From Alphaproteobacteria bacterium (GTDB lineage: Bacteria; Pseudomonadota; Alphaproteobacteria; Bin95), in NCBI GenBank assembly GCA_020638555.1, contig JACKII010000002.1, positions 992,001 through 1,056,000 on the forward strand: DNA of 64,000 nt, in the 5' to 3' direction. Below the pieces are notes generated by a model. That model was not told where the DNA came from and made no database searches. It saw only the letters and a program-made list of their open reading frames with translations. The position numbers and the translations under genes were made by a program. Shown in pieces: positions 8,337 through 18,024 of this stretch. The first letter of the stretch is position 1, and every line of letters starts with the position of its first letter.

Positions 8337-10076
8337 GCCGATATTTTCGAGCGAGATCACGCCGCGGACGTCGTTGATCCGCGGCACGCCCTTGTTTTCC
8401 ACCACCAGCGCCACGCCGCCGACCCCGTGTCCCAGCCGTTTCAGCACGTCGTGCAGAATGTCGGTGGGGCGGGCGAGCACGAACCGTAGCGACTTCTGCG
8501 GCCGGACCGTCGCCCCGGTTTCTTCGGACGAGTCGAAATAGGTCTCGTACGGCACCACGGATTTGATGTGGTCGCCCTCGTGGAAGATCACATAGTGCGG
8601 GCGCGGCTCCGTTGCCTTGACCTGCGCGGCGGCGGCGGCCATGCCCGTATCCACCGGCAGGACGAGAAAGCGTTCGTCCATGACATTGCCGGCATGGCGC
8701 ACCAGGAACATGTTGGTGTGCCGCTCTTTCGGGATGCGGTGCCCGCGGCCAACCAGTTTGATCGTATAGATGTTTTCCGGCGACAGGGCGCGGCGCACGC
8801 CAATCGCCAGCGCCACGGCGGTCACCATCGGGACGATCAGGTTGTAATCCCGTGTCATCTCGAAAATCATGACGATTGCGGTCATGGCCGCGCCCGTGGC
8901 GCCGCCGACCATCGCCGCCATGCCGACTAGCGCGAACTCCCCGACCGAAAAGCCGCCGTCCGGCCAGATATAGGCCAGGATGGCGCCCACGAGCCCGCCG
9001 AGCGTGCTGCCCAGGAACAGCGACGGCGAAAACACACCGCCCGACGCGCCCGACCCCAGGCTGATCGTCGTCGCCAGCAGCTTGGCGATGAACAGCACCG
9101 CCAGGATGGTGATGGAGTTGAACTGGTCATCCAGAATGCCCTGGATGGTGACGTAGCCGGCGCCTTCGATGAAATACTGGCCATAGACCAGCGACAGCAC
9201 ATACATCGCCGTGCCGATGATCGCCATGCCGATAATGTTCTGGACATAGATATTGACCGGCAGGCTCGGGAACACGTCTTCCAGATAGGACAGCAGCCGA
9301 ATAAACGCGACCGCGCCCAGGCCGATGACCACGCCCAGCAGGATGAAGCCGCCCAGTTCCGGCAGGTTGATGACGTCGACGACCGGGTCGGAGATCAGCG
9401 GCACCGTGAACGCCGGCGCCATGCCGAAGAACATGCGGCCGACATAGGTCGCCGTCGCGGTGGCCAGCACCACCGGCAGGAAGGTGCGGCTGGAGACCTC
9501 CGGCATCAACAATTCGACCGCGAACATCACGCCGCCCAGCGGTGTGTTGAAGGTGGCGGCGATCCCCGCGCCGGCGCCGGACGCCAGCAGGGTGATGCGT
9601 TGCCAGGGCGCCAGCCCCAGAAGCTGGGCCAGGCTTGAACCGAAGGACGAGCCGATCTGGATGATCGGGCCTTCGCGGCCGACCGATGCGCCGGTGCCGA
9701 TCGACAGCGCCGAGGCCAGCGACTTCACCACCGCAACCACCGGGCGGATCTTGCCCTCCTTGTAATAGACCGCGTCCATCACCTCCGGCACGCCGTGCCC
9801 CCGAGCCTCCGGCGCGAAGGTCTTGACCAGGTAGACGACACCCAGGCCGCCGATGATCGGCACCAGAATGACCAGTGGCCCCCAGACGCCCACCTGGGTC
9901 GGCACGTGGCTGATTTCTTCCCAGGAAAAGACGCCAAGAAACGCGGCGTTATGAATCAAGGCGATCAATAATCGGAAAAAGATGGCGCCAAATCCGGTCA
10001 CCACCCCGATAATGATCGCCAAAATGCATAGCTTGACGAGTTCGTACCTGGACTTCCGCTTGAATATGGTGGGCAT
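8307..10076 (-). CDS. clcA: ClC-family chloride channel or transporter with C-terminal CBS pair
   Basis: 589 residues. The N-terminal 430 or so residues are the membrane ClC domain. GREGP at residues 133-137 is one of the anion-site signatures, and GSGASGGVFSPSLFLG near 342-357 is another. From about 460 to 585 a soluble region with two CBS-like halves follows, which in this family senses nucleotides and controls gating. It moves chloride, possibly in exchange for protons, or another anion. The 3' end is duplicated in tandem. The start at ATG 10076 fits the usual length. Confidence 0.9.
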   Translation of the reverse strand: MPTIFKRKSRYELVKLCILAIIIGVVTGFGAIFFRLLIALIHNAAFLGVFSWEEISHVPTQVGVWGPLVILVPIIGGLGVVYLVKTFAPEARGHGVPEVMDAVYYKEGKIRPVVAVVKSLASALSIGTGASVGREGPIIQIGSSFGSSLAQLLGLAPWQRITLLASGAGAGIAATFNTPLGGVMFAVELLMPEVSSRTFLPVVLATATATYVGRMFFGMAPAFTVPLISDPVVDVINLPELGGFILLGVVIGLGAVAFIRLLSYLEDVFPSLPVNIYVQNIIGMAIIGTAMYVLSLVYGQYFIEGAGYVTIQGILDDQFNSITILAVLFIAKLLATTISLGSGASGGVFSPSLFLGSTLGGLVGAILAYIWPDGGFSVGEFALVGMAAMVGGATGAAMTAIVMIFEMTRDYNLIVPMVTAVALAIGVRRALSPENIYTIKLVGRGHRIPKERHTNMFLVRHAGNVMDERFLVLPVDTGMAAAAAQVKATEPRPHYVIFHEGDHIKSVVPYETYFDSSEETGATVRPQKSLRFVLARPTDILHDVLKRLGHGVGGVALVVENKGVPRINDVRGVISLENIGEEVLRHFRQ

Positions 10077-10524
10077 AGGTTCGTCTTGAAGGCTGGGGTG
10101 GCAAGTTATGGGATTTGAAACTGCGGCGTCGGAATGGACCTATTCTTGGCCGATAGAGCCATAATCGATCCGAATCCAACCTGGGAACGGGTTGGAAAGC
10201 CCATTCCACCGCCTCACGATGGCTGCCCCCGACCGGGAGGGCGAAAACAAACACGGATACGCACGGTGAAGTAGCGCAGACAAGTCGCTTGCAACCACCT
10301 TACCCGCCCCTCGGACCCGGGGGGAAGCCGGAATTATCAGTGTGTAAGCGACCGTTGATTGGCCAACGATGTTGCAACACATCATCGGATTGATCGACGG
10401 GCGTGAAGTCGCATGCCGTCGCAACCCACGGCATCGGGGCGCCGGACATTGGCGTTCGGGATGGCCTGGACTACAGTGCCCGCGGCCTCGGCCCGAAAGC
10501 CTCCCCGCGTTCCGGAGTTTCCGC
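10077..10524. other. Gene-free stretch between divergent clcA and M20 peptidase genes
   Basis: About 450 bases with no convincing coding frame, RNA or repeat. It must hold the promoters of both divergent neighbours. I see no clear operator. Confidence 0.5.
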
Positions 10525-11928
10525 ATGTCCCGCCCCATCGACGCCGTTCTCGCCCATGCCGATGCCGACCTCGACGGCTCGCTCGGCCGGTTGTTCGACT
10601 TCCTGCGCATTCCATCGATCAGCACCGATCCCGCCTACAAGGACGAATGCCTGCGCGCGGCGGGGTGGGCCGCGGACCGGCTGGCCGAGTGCGGGTTTCG
10701 CGCCGAAATCCGGCCCACCGCCGGCCATCCGATGGTTGTCGCCCACCATGACGGCGCCGGCCCCGACGCGCCCCACGTGCTCTATTACGGACATTACGAC
10801 GTGCAGCCGCCGGAACCGTTGGACCTCTGGCACACCGGCCCGTTCGAGCCGACCCTGGTGGACGGCCCGCACGGCAAGCGCATCGTCGCCCGCGGCGCGG
10901 TCGACGACAAGGGCCAGGTGATGATGTTTTTCGAGGCGTTCCGGGCCTGGCACGCGGTGCACGGCAACCTGCCCTGCCGCGTCACCGTGTTCCTGGAGGG
11001 CGAGGAGGAATGCGGCTCGCCCTCGCTCGTTCCCTTCCTGGAAGCGAATCGGGCGGAGCTATCCGAGCCCGACATCGCCGTGGTTTGCGACACCGGCATG
11101 TGGGACGTGGACACGCCGGCCATCACCACCATGCTGCGCGGCATGGCCTATACCGAGGTGAAGCTGACCGGCCCGTCGCGCGACCTGCATTCCGGCCTGT
11201 ATGGCGGCAGCGCGCTCAACCCGATCAACGCACTTGCCAAGATCTTGGGCGACCTGACCGACGACGCTGGCCGGATCCAGTTGCCGGGCTTTTACGACAA
11301 TATCCCCGAGCGCTCGATGGAGCAGAAGGCGGAATGGGAGGCGCTGGGCTTCGACGAGGCCGCCTTCCTGGCCGATGTCGGCCTCTCCGCGCCGTCGGGC
11401 GAGGCGCAGCGCAGCGGGCTGGAGCGGCTCTGGGCCCGGCCGACCGCCGACATCAACGGCATCTGGGGCGGTTATACCGGCCCCGGCTCCAAGACCGTGA
11501 TCGCCTCGGAAGCCTTTGCCAAGGTCTCTTTCCGCCTCGTCACCGGCCAGGACCCGGACCAGGTGGTGCGCGCCTTCCAGCAATTCTGCGACGACCGCGC
11601 GCCGGCCGGCGCCAGGGTCGAGGTGTCGGACCTGCACGGCGCCCCGGCGATGGAAGTGCCCCTCGACCTGCCGGAGCTTCAGGCCGCGCGGGCGGCGCTC
11701 GCCGACGAGTTCGGCCGGCCGGCGGTGACGGTGGGCTCCGGCGGTTCCATCCCCGTGGTGGAGAAGATGAAGCGCATTCTGGGCCTGGACAGCGTGCTGA
11801 TGGGCTTCGGCCTGAACGACGACCAGATCCACAGCCCGAACGAGAAGTTCGAGCAGGTCTGCTTCCACCACGGCCTGCGCTCCAACGCCCGCCTGCTGGC
11901 CAAGCTGGCGGAAGCGGCAGGCGCCTGA
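10525..11928 (+). CDS. M20-family dipeptidase or carboxypeptidase-like metallopeptidase
   Basis: 467 residues from ATG 10525; a longer upstream frame is unlikely to be coding. Metal-site motifs of clan MH are present: YYGHYDVQPP with His90 and Asp92, the bridging aspartate in AVDDKG (Asp127), and the catalytic glutamate block EGEEE at 158-162. The inserted dimerisation or lid domain follows in the middle third. By architecture it is the dipeptidase type (PepV/CNDP-like) that cleaves dipeptides or acylated amino acids with two zinc ions in the cytoplasm. The exact substrate is not predictable. Confidence 0.88.
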   Translation: MSRPIDAVLAHADADLDGSLGRLFDFLRIPSISTDPAYKDECLRAAGWAADRLAECGFRAEIRPTAGHPMVVAHHDGAGPDAPHVLYYGHYDVQPPEPLDLWHTGPFEPTLVDGPHGKRIVARGAVDDKGQVMMFFEAFRAWHAVHGNLPCRVTVFLEGEEECGSPSLVPFLEANRAELSEPDIAVVCDTGMWDVDTPAITTMLRGMAYTEVKLTGPSRDLHSGLYGGSALNPINALAKILGDLTDDAGRIQLPGFYDNIPERSMEQKAEWEALGFDEAAFLADVGLSAPSGEAQRSGLERLWARPTADINGIWGGYTGPGSKTVIASEAFAKVSFRLVTGQDPDQVVRAFQQFCDDRAPAGARVEVSDLHGAPAMEVPLDLPELQAARAALADEFGRPAVTVGSGGSIPVVEKMKRILGLDSVLMGFGLNDDQIHSPNEKFEQVCFHHGLRSNARLLAKLAEAAGA

Positions 11929-11940
11929 ACGGGGGAGGGC

Positions 11941-12249
11941 TCAGCCCTCCGTCCCGACCTTCTGCCAGAGTGCGCCGGCTTCGCGCAGCTTCTCCAGCAC
12001 CGGCGGCTGAAGTCCTTCCACCTTGGCCGTCTCCTCGGCCGCGGCGGCCAGCAGTTCGGCCAGCAGGTAATAGTGCAGGTGAAAGCCCACCTGCCGCTTC
12101 TCGCCGGTCTGGTGTTGCAGGTAGAGGTGCAGGCCTTCGCCGTCGGCCTTCACGTCGTACCGGCTGCTGTGGCTGAACGAGCCGTGGTAGAACTTGTCCG
12201 GAAAGTCGATGGAGACTTCGGCCTGGTCGGTGATGGGTTTCGAGGTCAT
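11941..12249 (-). CDS. Small conserved-looking hypothetical protein
   Basis: About 102 residues if started at M-T-S-K-P (ATG 12249); a second ATG three codons upstream at 12258 is possible. Soluble, rich in His, Tyr and Leu in the middle (HYYLLAELLAAAAEE), with no signal peptide or membrane segment. I do not recognise the family. It lies convergent to the M20 peptidase and 31 bases downstream of the CBS-BON gene, with which it may share a transcript. Codon use resembles its neighbours, which supports it being real. Confidence 0.6.
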   Translation of the reverse strand: MTSKPITDQAEVSIDFPDKFYHGSFSHSSRYDVKADGEGLHLYLQHQTGEKRQVGFHLHYYLLAELLAAAAEETAKVEGLQPPVLEKLREAGALWQKVGTEG

Positions 12250-12280
12250 GGGGTGCAAGCGTTCCTGTCGGGAGCCGGGG

Positions 12281-12973
12281 TCAGACGCCGCTCAAGAGCT
12301 GGGCGTTGGCGGTCACGTGCATGCTAACCGATTTGACGCCGCGCACCGACTCCGCCGCGACGCGCAGGGCATCGGCCTCGTCCCGGGTCGAGACGACGCC
12401 CCACAGATCGACGACCCCGTTGGCGACGACCACATTCAGATAGAAGGCCGGGACGCCGGTGTCTTCGATATGCCGCTCCACCTCGGCCCGCAACTGGGTG
12501 TCGTTCATCGACGGGGCCGGCGGCCGCGCGGCATAGATCGCCGAGAGCGCCTGCACCAGGTTCGACCGGCTGACAATGCCCACCAGCTGCCCGTTGTCGA
12601 TGACCGGAACCCGTTTGATTCTGTGTTCTTCCAACAGGTTGGCCACGGTTTCCAATGTGTCGTCTGAATGTACGGAGACGATGGATCGGCTCATCAGGTC
12701 GGCGGCCTTCATGGCATGGGTGCGGATATAGCGCTGGGCCGTGCCTTCGGAGGAGCCGAACAGGGTGAGCCACCACGAACGGCGATGCGCGGTCTCGGTC
12801 TCCGCGCGCCGCATCAGGTCGCCCTCGCTGACAATGCCGATGACCTTGCCGCGGGGATCGACCACGGGCAGGCCGCTGATGCCGGCCGAGACCATCGTGT
12901 TGGCAATTTCCGTGACCCGTGTCTCCGGTGTTACGGTGATGACGGTTTTCGTCATGACGTCTTTGACCAGCAT
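12281..12973 (-). CDS. CBS-pair protein with C-terminal BON domain
   Basis: 230 residues from ATG 12973, with GGAG upstream. CBS domain one spans about residues 5-60 (DVMTKTVITVTP), CBS two about 85-145 (DLMSRSIVSVHSDD), and a BON domain about 155-225 (VVVANGVVDLWGVV, then SVSMHVT). CBS pairs bind adenine nucleotides; BON domains usually bind membranes or lipids. Proteins with this order are common stress-related regulators in proteobacteria, but their target is unknown. No signal peptide, so it is probably cytoplasmic. Confidence 0.87.
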   Translation of the reverse strand: MLVKDVMTKTVITVTPETRVTEIANTMVSAGISGLPVVDPRGKVIGIVSEGDLMRRAETETAHRRSWWLTLFGSSEGTAQRYIRTHAMKAADLMSRSIVSVHSDDTLETVANLLEEHRIKRVPVIDNGQLVGIVSRSNLVQALSAIYAARPPAPSMNDTQLRAEVERHIEDTGVPAFYLNVVVANGVVDLWGVVSTRDEADALRVAAESVRGVKSVSMHVTANAQLLSGV

Positions 12974-13096
12974 CGGCAATCTCCTTCCCGTCTGCTGAGA
13001 CCGGGCGCAGTCTCCTGCGTCAATATTGGGAAGTTTGCGCCCGATTACCAAACGGGGATTTGATTTCGCTCAATTCGGCCAGCCCGAACGACGGCG

Positions 13097-14635
13097 CTAT
13101 CCGCTGCGGCGGCGATAGCTCAGCGCCTCGGCGATGTGCGGGCGGCGCACGGATTCCGCCCGGTCCAGGTCGGCAATCGTGCGGGCGACGCGCAGGGTGC
13201 GGTGATAGGCGCGGGCGGAGAGTTGCAGGCGCTCGGCCGCGCGCTGCAATAGGGCCAGTCCCTCGGCATCGGGCGTGGCGATGGTCTCCAGCAGCCCGCC
13301 CTCGGCCTCCGCGTTCACGCGCAGGTGTTGGTCCGGGGCCAGCGCCCGGAAGCGTTCGCGCTGGATCGCGCGCGCCTCCGCCACCCGTGCCGCCACCTCC
13401 GCCGTGCCGTCCTCGGCCGGCGGCAGCGCCAGGTCGGCGGTGGAGACCCGCGGCACCTCCACCACCATGTCGATGCGGTCGAACACCGGACCGGAAATGC
13501 GAGCCTGATAGTCGGCGGCGCATTTCGGCGCCCGTGAGCACGCCCGGCCGGCATCGTCGATATGGCCGCAGCGGCAGGGATTCATGGCCGCGATCAACTG
13601 CACGTTCGCCGGATAGGTCACGTGTCGGTTGGCGCGGGCGACGGTCACGGTGCCGCCCTCCAGCGGCTGGCGCAGCGCCTCCAGCGCCGGCCGGGTGAAT
13701 TCCGGCAACTCGTCCAGGAACAGCACGCCGTAATGCGCCAGCGACACCTCACCCGGCTTGGCGCCGACGCCGCCGCCGACCAGCGCCGGCACGCTGGCGG
13801 AGTGGTGCGGGTCGCGATAGGGCGGATGGCGCAGGATGCGGCCGCCCTCCAGATTGCCGGCCACCGAGTGGATCATGCTGACCGAGAGCGCCTCCGCCGG
13901 CGTGAGCGGTGGCAGCAGGCCCGGCAGGCGCGCGGCCAGCATGCTCTTGCCGGAGCCGGGCGGCCCGCTCATCAGCAGGTTGTGGCCGCCGGCCGCCGCG
14001 ATCTCCAGCGCGCGCTTGACGGTCTCCTGCCCCTTCACGTCACGCAGGTCCGGTGCGGCGGGAGGCGCCGCCAGCGCGGCCGCCTTCGGCGGCGTCAGCG
14101 TCGTGTCGTCGTTCAGATGGTTGATGAGTTCCAGCAGGTCGCGCGGCGCCACCGCCTGCACCGATCCGGCCCAGGCCGCCTCGCCGCCGTTCGCCAGCGG
14201 GCAGACAATGCCCAGATTGCGGCTGAGCGCATGGATCGCCGCCGGCAATACGCCCGCCACCGGCGCCAGGGTGCCGTCCAGCCCCAGCTCGCCCAGCACC
14301 AGCCACTGCGCCGCCGCGCTGGCATCGACCTTGCCGAGCGCCACCAGCACCGCCAGGGCGATCGGCAGGTCGTAATGCGAGCCCTCCTTGACCACGTCCG
14401 CCGGCGCCAGGTTGACGGTGACCCGCGTCGGCGGGATCGCCATGCCGATGGCGGCCAGCGCCGCCCGCACCCGTTCCTTGCTTTCCGAGACCGCCTTGTT
14501 CGGCAGGCCAACGACGAAAAAGCCGGGAATGGCGCCGCGGGCGAGGTGAACCTGCACGTCGACCGGCAACACCTCGACCCCGTTGAACGCTGCCGTCTGG
14601 ATATGCGCGACCACGCCGGTAGGCTTTCCCTGCAA
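13097..14635 (-). CDS. comM: ComM/YifB-family AAA+ ATPase (Mg-chelatase-like)
   Basis: 512 residues, the usual family length. The N-terminal domain has a LonC-like fold (VGLPNKAVSESKERVRAA). Walker A is GPPGSGKS at 224-231, Walker B is GVLFLDELPEF near 303-313, and a C-terminal Mg-chelatase lid region follows with YHRTLRVARTIADL. ComM is a hexameric helicase that promotes branch migration of DNA taken up during natural transformation; older annotations call it a protease or Mg chelatase. It stands alone here. Confidence 0.92.
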   Translation of the reverse strand: MQGKPTGVVAHIQTAAFNGVEVLPVDVQVHLARGAIPGFFVVGLPNKAVSESKERVRAALAAIGMAIPPTRVTVNLAPADVVKEGSHYDLPIALAVLVALGKVDASAAAQWLVLGELGLDGTLAPVAGVLPAAIHALSRNLGIVCPLANGGEAAWAGSVQAVAPRDLLELINHLNDDTTLTPPKAAALAAPPAAPDLRDVKGQETVKRALEIAAAGGHNLLMSGPPGSGKSMLAARLPGLLPPLTPAEALSVSMIHSVAGNLEGGRILRHPPYRDPHHSASVPALVGGGVGAKPGEVSLAHYGVLFLDELPEFTRPALEALRQPLEGGTVTVARANRHVTYPANVQLIAAMNPCRCGHIDDAGRACSRAPKCAADYQARISGPVFDRIDMVVEVPRVSTADLALPPAEDGTAEVAARVAEARAIQRERFRALAPDQHLRVNAEAEGGLLETIATPDAEGLALLQRAAERLQLSARAYHRTLRVARTIADLDRAESVRRPHIAEALSYRRRSG

Positions 14636-14698
14636 CGAAGACTGTCGGCAGGATAGGCCGGCGGGGGGTTAAGAAACCGCTAACGCCGCTAGCCGCGC

Positions 14699-15565
14699 TT
14701 AAGCGGCCTTTTGCCGATGCGCCGCTTCCCAGCCGATCATGGCCATTTTGCGCGGCAGGCCCCATTCGTAGTTGCGCAGATAGCCGCTGGTCAGAATCGC
14801 CCGGTGGCAGGGAATCAGGAAGCTGACCGGGTTCCGGCCGATGGCGGCGCCGACGGCGCGGGCGGCGCTCGGCTGGCCGATGGCATTGGCGACCCATTGA
14901 TAGGGCACCAGCGCGCCGTCCGGAATGCGCAGCAGCGCCTCCCACACCCGGACCTGGAAATTCGTGCCGGTCAGGTGCAGCGGAATGCGCTGGCCTTCTT
15001 CGCCGAAAATGGCGGCGGCCGTCGCCCCGGTCGCGGCCCGGTTTTCTGCGAATGTCGCCGCGGGCCAGCGCGCCTGCATGTTCGCCAGCACCGCCTGCCG
15101 GCCCGCCTCGCCGGAGGCAAAGGCCAGGCCGCAGACGCCGCGCTCTGTCTGCATCACCAAGGCGTCGCCGAAGGGCGAGTTGTGCCAGCCCCACTGAACC
15201 GCCAGCCCCGCGCCGCGGCGTTTGTAGTCGCCGGGGGTGATCCCCTCATGCGCCACGAACAGGTCGTGCAGCCGCGACGGTGCCGAGAGGCCGGCGGCAT
15301 AGGCGGCGTCGAGCACGCTGTCGGCCTCCGCCAGGCGTTCCTTGGCATAGTCCAGGGTCAGATAGCTGAGGAACCGCTTCGGGCTGACGCCGACCCAGCG
15401 CGTGAAGACCTTTTGCAGATGCGCCGGCGCATAGCCGATATGCTCGGCCAGGTCCTCCAGGCTCGGCTGTTCGGTGCGCATGTCGGCGAGCCAGGCCATG
15501 GCGGCCTCGATCAGCGCGTATTGCGGCTGGGTGTCGTCCGGGTGTGGGGGCAGGGGAGCGTTCAT
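14699..15565 (-). CDS. Fused AraC-type DNA-binding domain and O6-alkylguanine-DNA alkyltransferase
   Basis: 288 residues. Residues 15-115 are an AraC-type double helix-turn-helix (LEDLAEHIGYAPAHLQKVF). Residues 120-285 are a methylated-DNA cysteine methyltransferase with the acceptor site PCHR at 252-255 (Cys253) and the downstream LRNYEWGLPRK block. It therefore combines the regulator and repair halves of Ada but lacks the N-terminal zinc methyl-phosphotriester domain. It removes O6-methyl groups from guanine onto itself and may regulate an alkylation response. No regulated partner is adjacent. Confidence 0.9.
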   Translation of the reverse strand: MNAPLPPHPDDTQPQYALIEAAMAWLADMRTEQPSLEDLAEHIGYAPAHLQKVFTRWVGVSPKRFLSYLTLDYAKERLAEADSVLDAAYAAGLSAPSRLHDLFVAHEGITPGDYKRRGAGLAVQWGWHNSPFGDALVMQTERGVCGLAFASGEAGRQAVLANMQARWPAATFAENRAATGATAAAIFGEEGQRIPLHLTGTNFQVRVWEALLRIPDGALVPYQWVANAIGQPSAARAVGAAIGRNPVSFLIPCHRAILTSGYLRNYEWGLPRKMAMIGWEAAHRQKAA

Positions 15566-15646
15566 GGCGGGAAGTCTCCAGCGGTGATCTCGTCTCGCCC
15601 TCTAACATCGCGCTCGCCGGCGCGAAGAACCACCCGGATCGTGCGC

Positions 15647-16608
15647 TCACTCCGGCGCGAGCGAGGCCGAACAGACCGAACAGCATTTCGACGGCGTGCC
15701 ATCGGGCCGCCCCTCGGCCCTGGCCGCCGCCGCGACCTCTTCCGGGCTCGAACAGCAGACCTTGCGGTGGCCTGCGGCGGTTGATGCGCCGCTTCGGGCA
15801 AGTGTCGGGCAGGTGGCCCGGTGGAGGACCGCATGGTCCGGCCCGCCGCGAGCGCGGACATTCAACACCCAGCCATCGGGGTGTTGTCGCAGCCATTTGT
15901 GGTAGGCGTCATCGTCATCGAAAATGACAGGTTCGCTTGCCGCCGGCTTCGCCCGCTCGCCGGTCTGCGGATCGGAATCGAGAACCAGAATGTGCAGATA
16001 GCGCGGCCCGTGCGCCGCGGATGTTGACGGCCTCGATATCCGCCGTGCCGCTGGTGCCGGTGACGAGCGTCAGGATGCGGGGCAGGGCCGGGGCATCCGC
16101 GCCGAACACGCTTTCCAGATAGCGGCCAATGCCGTCCTTTCGGACCACCGCGATATGGTGCAGGCCCAGGAAATTGTGCAGCATCGGCGTTTCGGCGCCG
16201 GAGCGAAACACGAGGCTGCCGGTCTCCGCCACCCCACCCTCGGCCAGGGTCACGGCCACCGCCTGGATTCGGCGCGATCGCCGTGGCGGCCCGCACGTCT
16301 CCCCAGTCCAGGTCGGCGAGAACGGGAGCAACCGCGGCTTCCGCCGGCAGGCCCTTGTCCGCCAGATAGGCCGCGACCGCGCCCGGCACAACCTCCATCC
16401 GGTCGAGATGCGCGACGGTGGCGGTCAGCGCTCGCTGGTGGCCATGGCCTCGAACCGGGCGAGGTGTCCTGCTCGGTGAAGGTCGGCTGTGTCGCGCTGG
16501 CATCCGGCAGCAGTGCCGCCGCTCGGCGGCGATGGCGTTGGACGCCGGCAGAGGCGCACCGCGCGCCGCGGCGATGCGGGCCAGGATGCGGCTGCGGGCA
16601 TCGCTCAT
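15647..16608 (-). pseudogene. lutC: LutC-like LUD-domain protein with C-terminal extension, frameshifted
   Basis: Starts at ATG 16608 (M-S-D-A-R-S-R-I-L), overlapping the probable lutB stop by four bases. Matching pieces in different frames are TATVAHLDRMEVVPG, then VTLAEGGVAETGSLVFRSG with MLHNFLGLHHIAVV and TGTSGTADIE, then GPRYLHILVLDS. Frame changes fall near 16480, 16260 and 16015. LutC with LutA and LutB oxidises L-lactate. After the usual end of the LUD domain the frame stays open for about 110 residues with HKWLRQHPDGWVLNVR, LHRATCPTL and paired cysteines near the C-terminus, stopping at 15647. This is either a fused domain or a separate small gene joined by indels. Confidence 0.75.
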
Positions 16609-18024
16609 CGGCTGCCCTCCGTTGCTGCGCCTGGTATTGCTGGAGGAAGGTCGGGCCGGTCGGGGCCGGGAAGTCGCGGCCGCGGGTCCAGCCGCCGGCC
16701 AGCGGCAGCCGGGCGATCATGCCTTTCGGGCCGGCCCAGAGCCGCAGCGCCCAATTCCCCAGGTTCGCCGCCCGCCGATAGAGCCGCGGCCGCGCCGCCA
16801 CCCAGGCCCAGCCCTGCACCGCCAGGCGGGCCGGCTTCGGCACCAGATTGCGCCGCCAGGTGTCGTCGCGGAGCGACCGAATCAGGTCCGGCAGCGGGAT
16901 CTTGACCGGGCACACCTCCTGGCAGCGGCCGTTCAGGGTGCAGGCATGCGGCAGGTCTTTCGCCACCTCCAGCGATTGCAGCGCCGGCGTCAGAATGCTG
17001 CCCATCGGCCCCGGATAGGTGGCGCCGTAGGGATGGCCGCCGATGGCGCCATAGACCGGGCAGTGGTTGATGCAGGCCGCACAGCGGATGCAGCGCAGCA
17101 TCGGGCGCATCTCGCTGGCCAGCATCTGCGTGCGGCCATTGTCGACCAGCACGATGTGCATCGCTTCCGGCCCCGAGGTCTCGCCCGCGCGGCGCGGGCC
17201 GGTGAAGAAGCTGGTGTACTGGGTGAATTCCGTCCCCAGCGCCGAGCGCGCCAGCAGGCGCAGCAGCACCAGCGCGTGCTCCGGCTCCGGCACCAGTTTC
17301 TCGATGCCGGCGGTGACGATGTGCAGGCGCGGCAGTTCGGTGGTCAGCCCGCATTGCCCTCGTTCGTCACCGTGACCACGCTGCCGGTGGACGCGATCAG
17401 GAAGTTCGCGCCGGAAATGCCGACGTCGGCGGCGACGTATTTCGGCCGCAACTCCTGCCGCGCGCTCTCCACCAGCGTCCCCACCTCGCCGTCGATTTTC
17501 GGCGCTCTTGTGGTGGTGGGCGAACAGGTCGGCGACCTCTTCGCGCGTCTTGTGCATCGCCGGATGACGATGTGCGAGGGCGGTTCGTCGGCCAGTTGGA
17601 TGATGTGCTCGGCCAGGTCGGTCTCTGACCTGCTCGATGCCGGCGGCCCAGCGCCCGCGGCAGGCCGATTTCCTCGCCCAGCATCGACTTGACCCGCGTC
17701 ACCGACTTCTGCGTCCGCCTGCCGGCAGAGGTCGACGACCAGCGGCAGGCCTCCTCCGGCGTTTCGGCCCAGTGGACAACGGGCCCCGGCGGCGGTGGCG
17801 TTCCGCCCGAACTCGGCCAGATAATGGTCGAGATGGGCGAGCGTGGTCCTTGATCCGGCACCGATCTGCGCGTCGCCTCGAATTCCGGATAGGCCTTCAA
17901 CACGTCGACCCGGCGGCGCTGCAACAGGCCGGTGGTGCGGTCCAGCGCCACTTTCAGCGAGGGCTTGGTGATGCCGCGGCGGCCTCGGCCTTGAAGTTGG
18001 CGGGGAGCGGACGGCGGTGCTCAT
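16605..18024 (-). pseudogene. lutB: LutB-like iron-sulfur lactate utilisation protein, frameshifted
   Basis: The span of about 1420 bases fits a LutB of about 470 residues. Recognisable pieces are VALDRTTGLLQRRRVDVLKA, then VKSMLGEEIGLPRAL, then MHKTREEVADLFAHHHKS, then a long intact C-terminal part. The last holds GPEAMHIVLVDNGR and two ferredoxin-type 4Fe-4S motifs (CIRCAACINHCPVYG, then CTLNGRCQEVCPVKIPL). At least four frame changes lie in the N-terminal half and one near the C-terminus. LutB carries electrons in the lactate oxidation complex. The start at ATG 18024 overlaps the lutA end. Confidence 0.8.
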
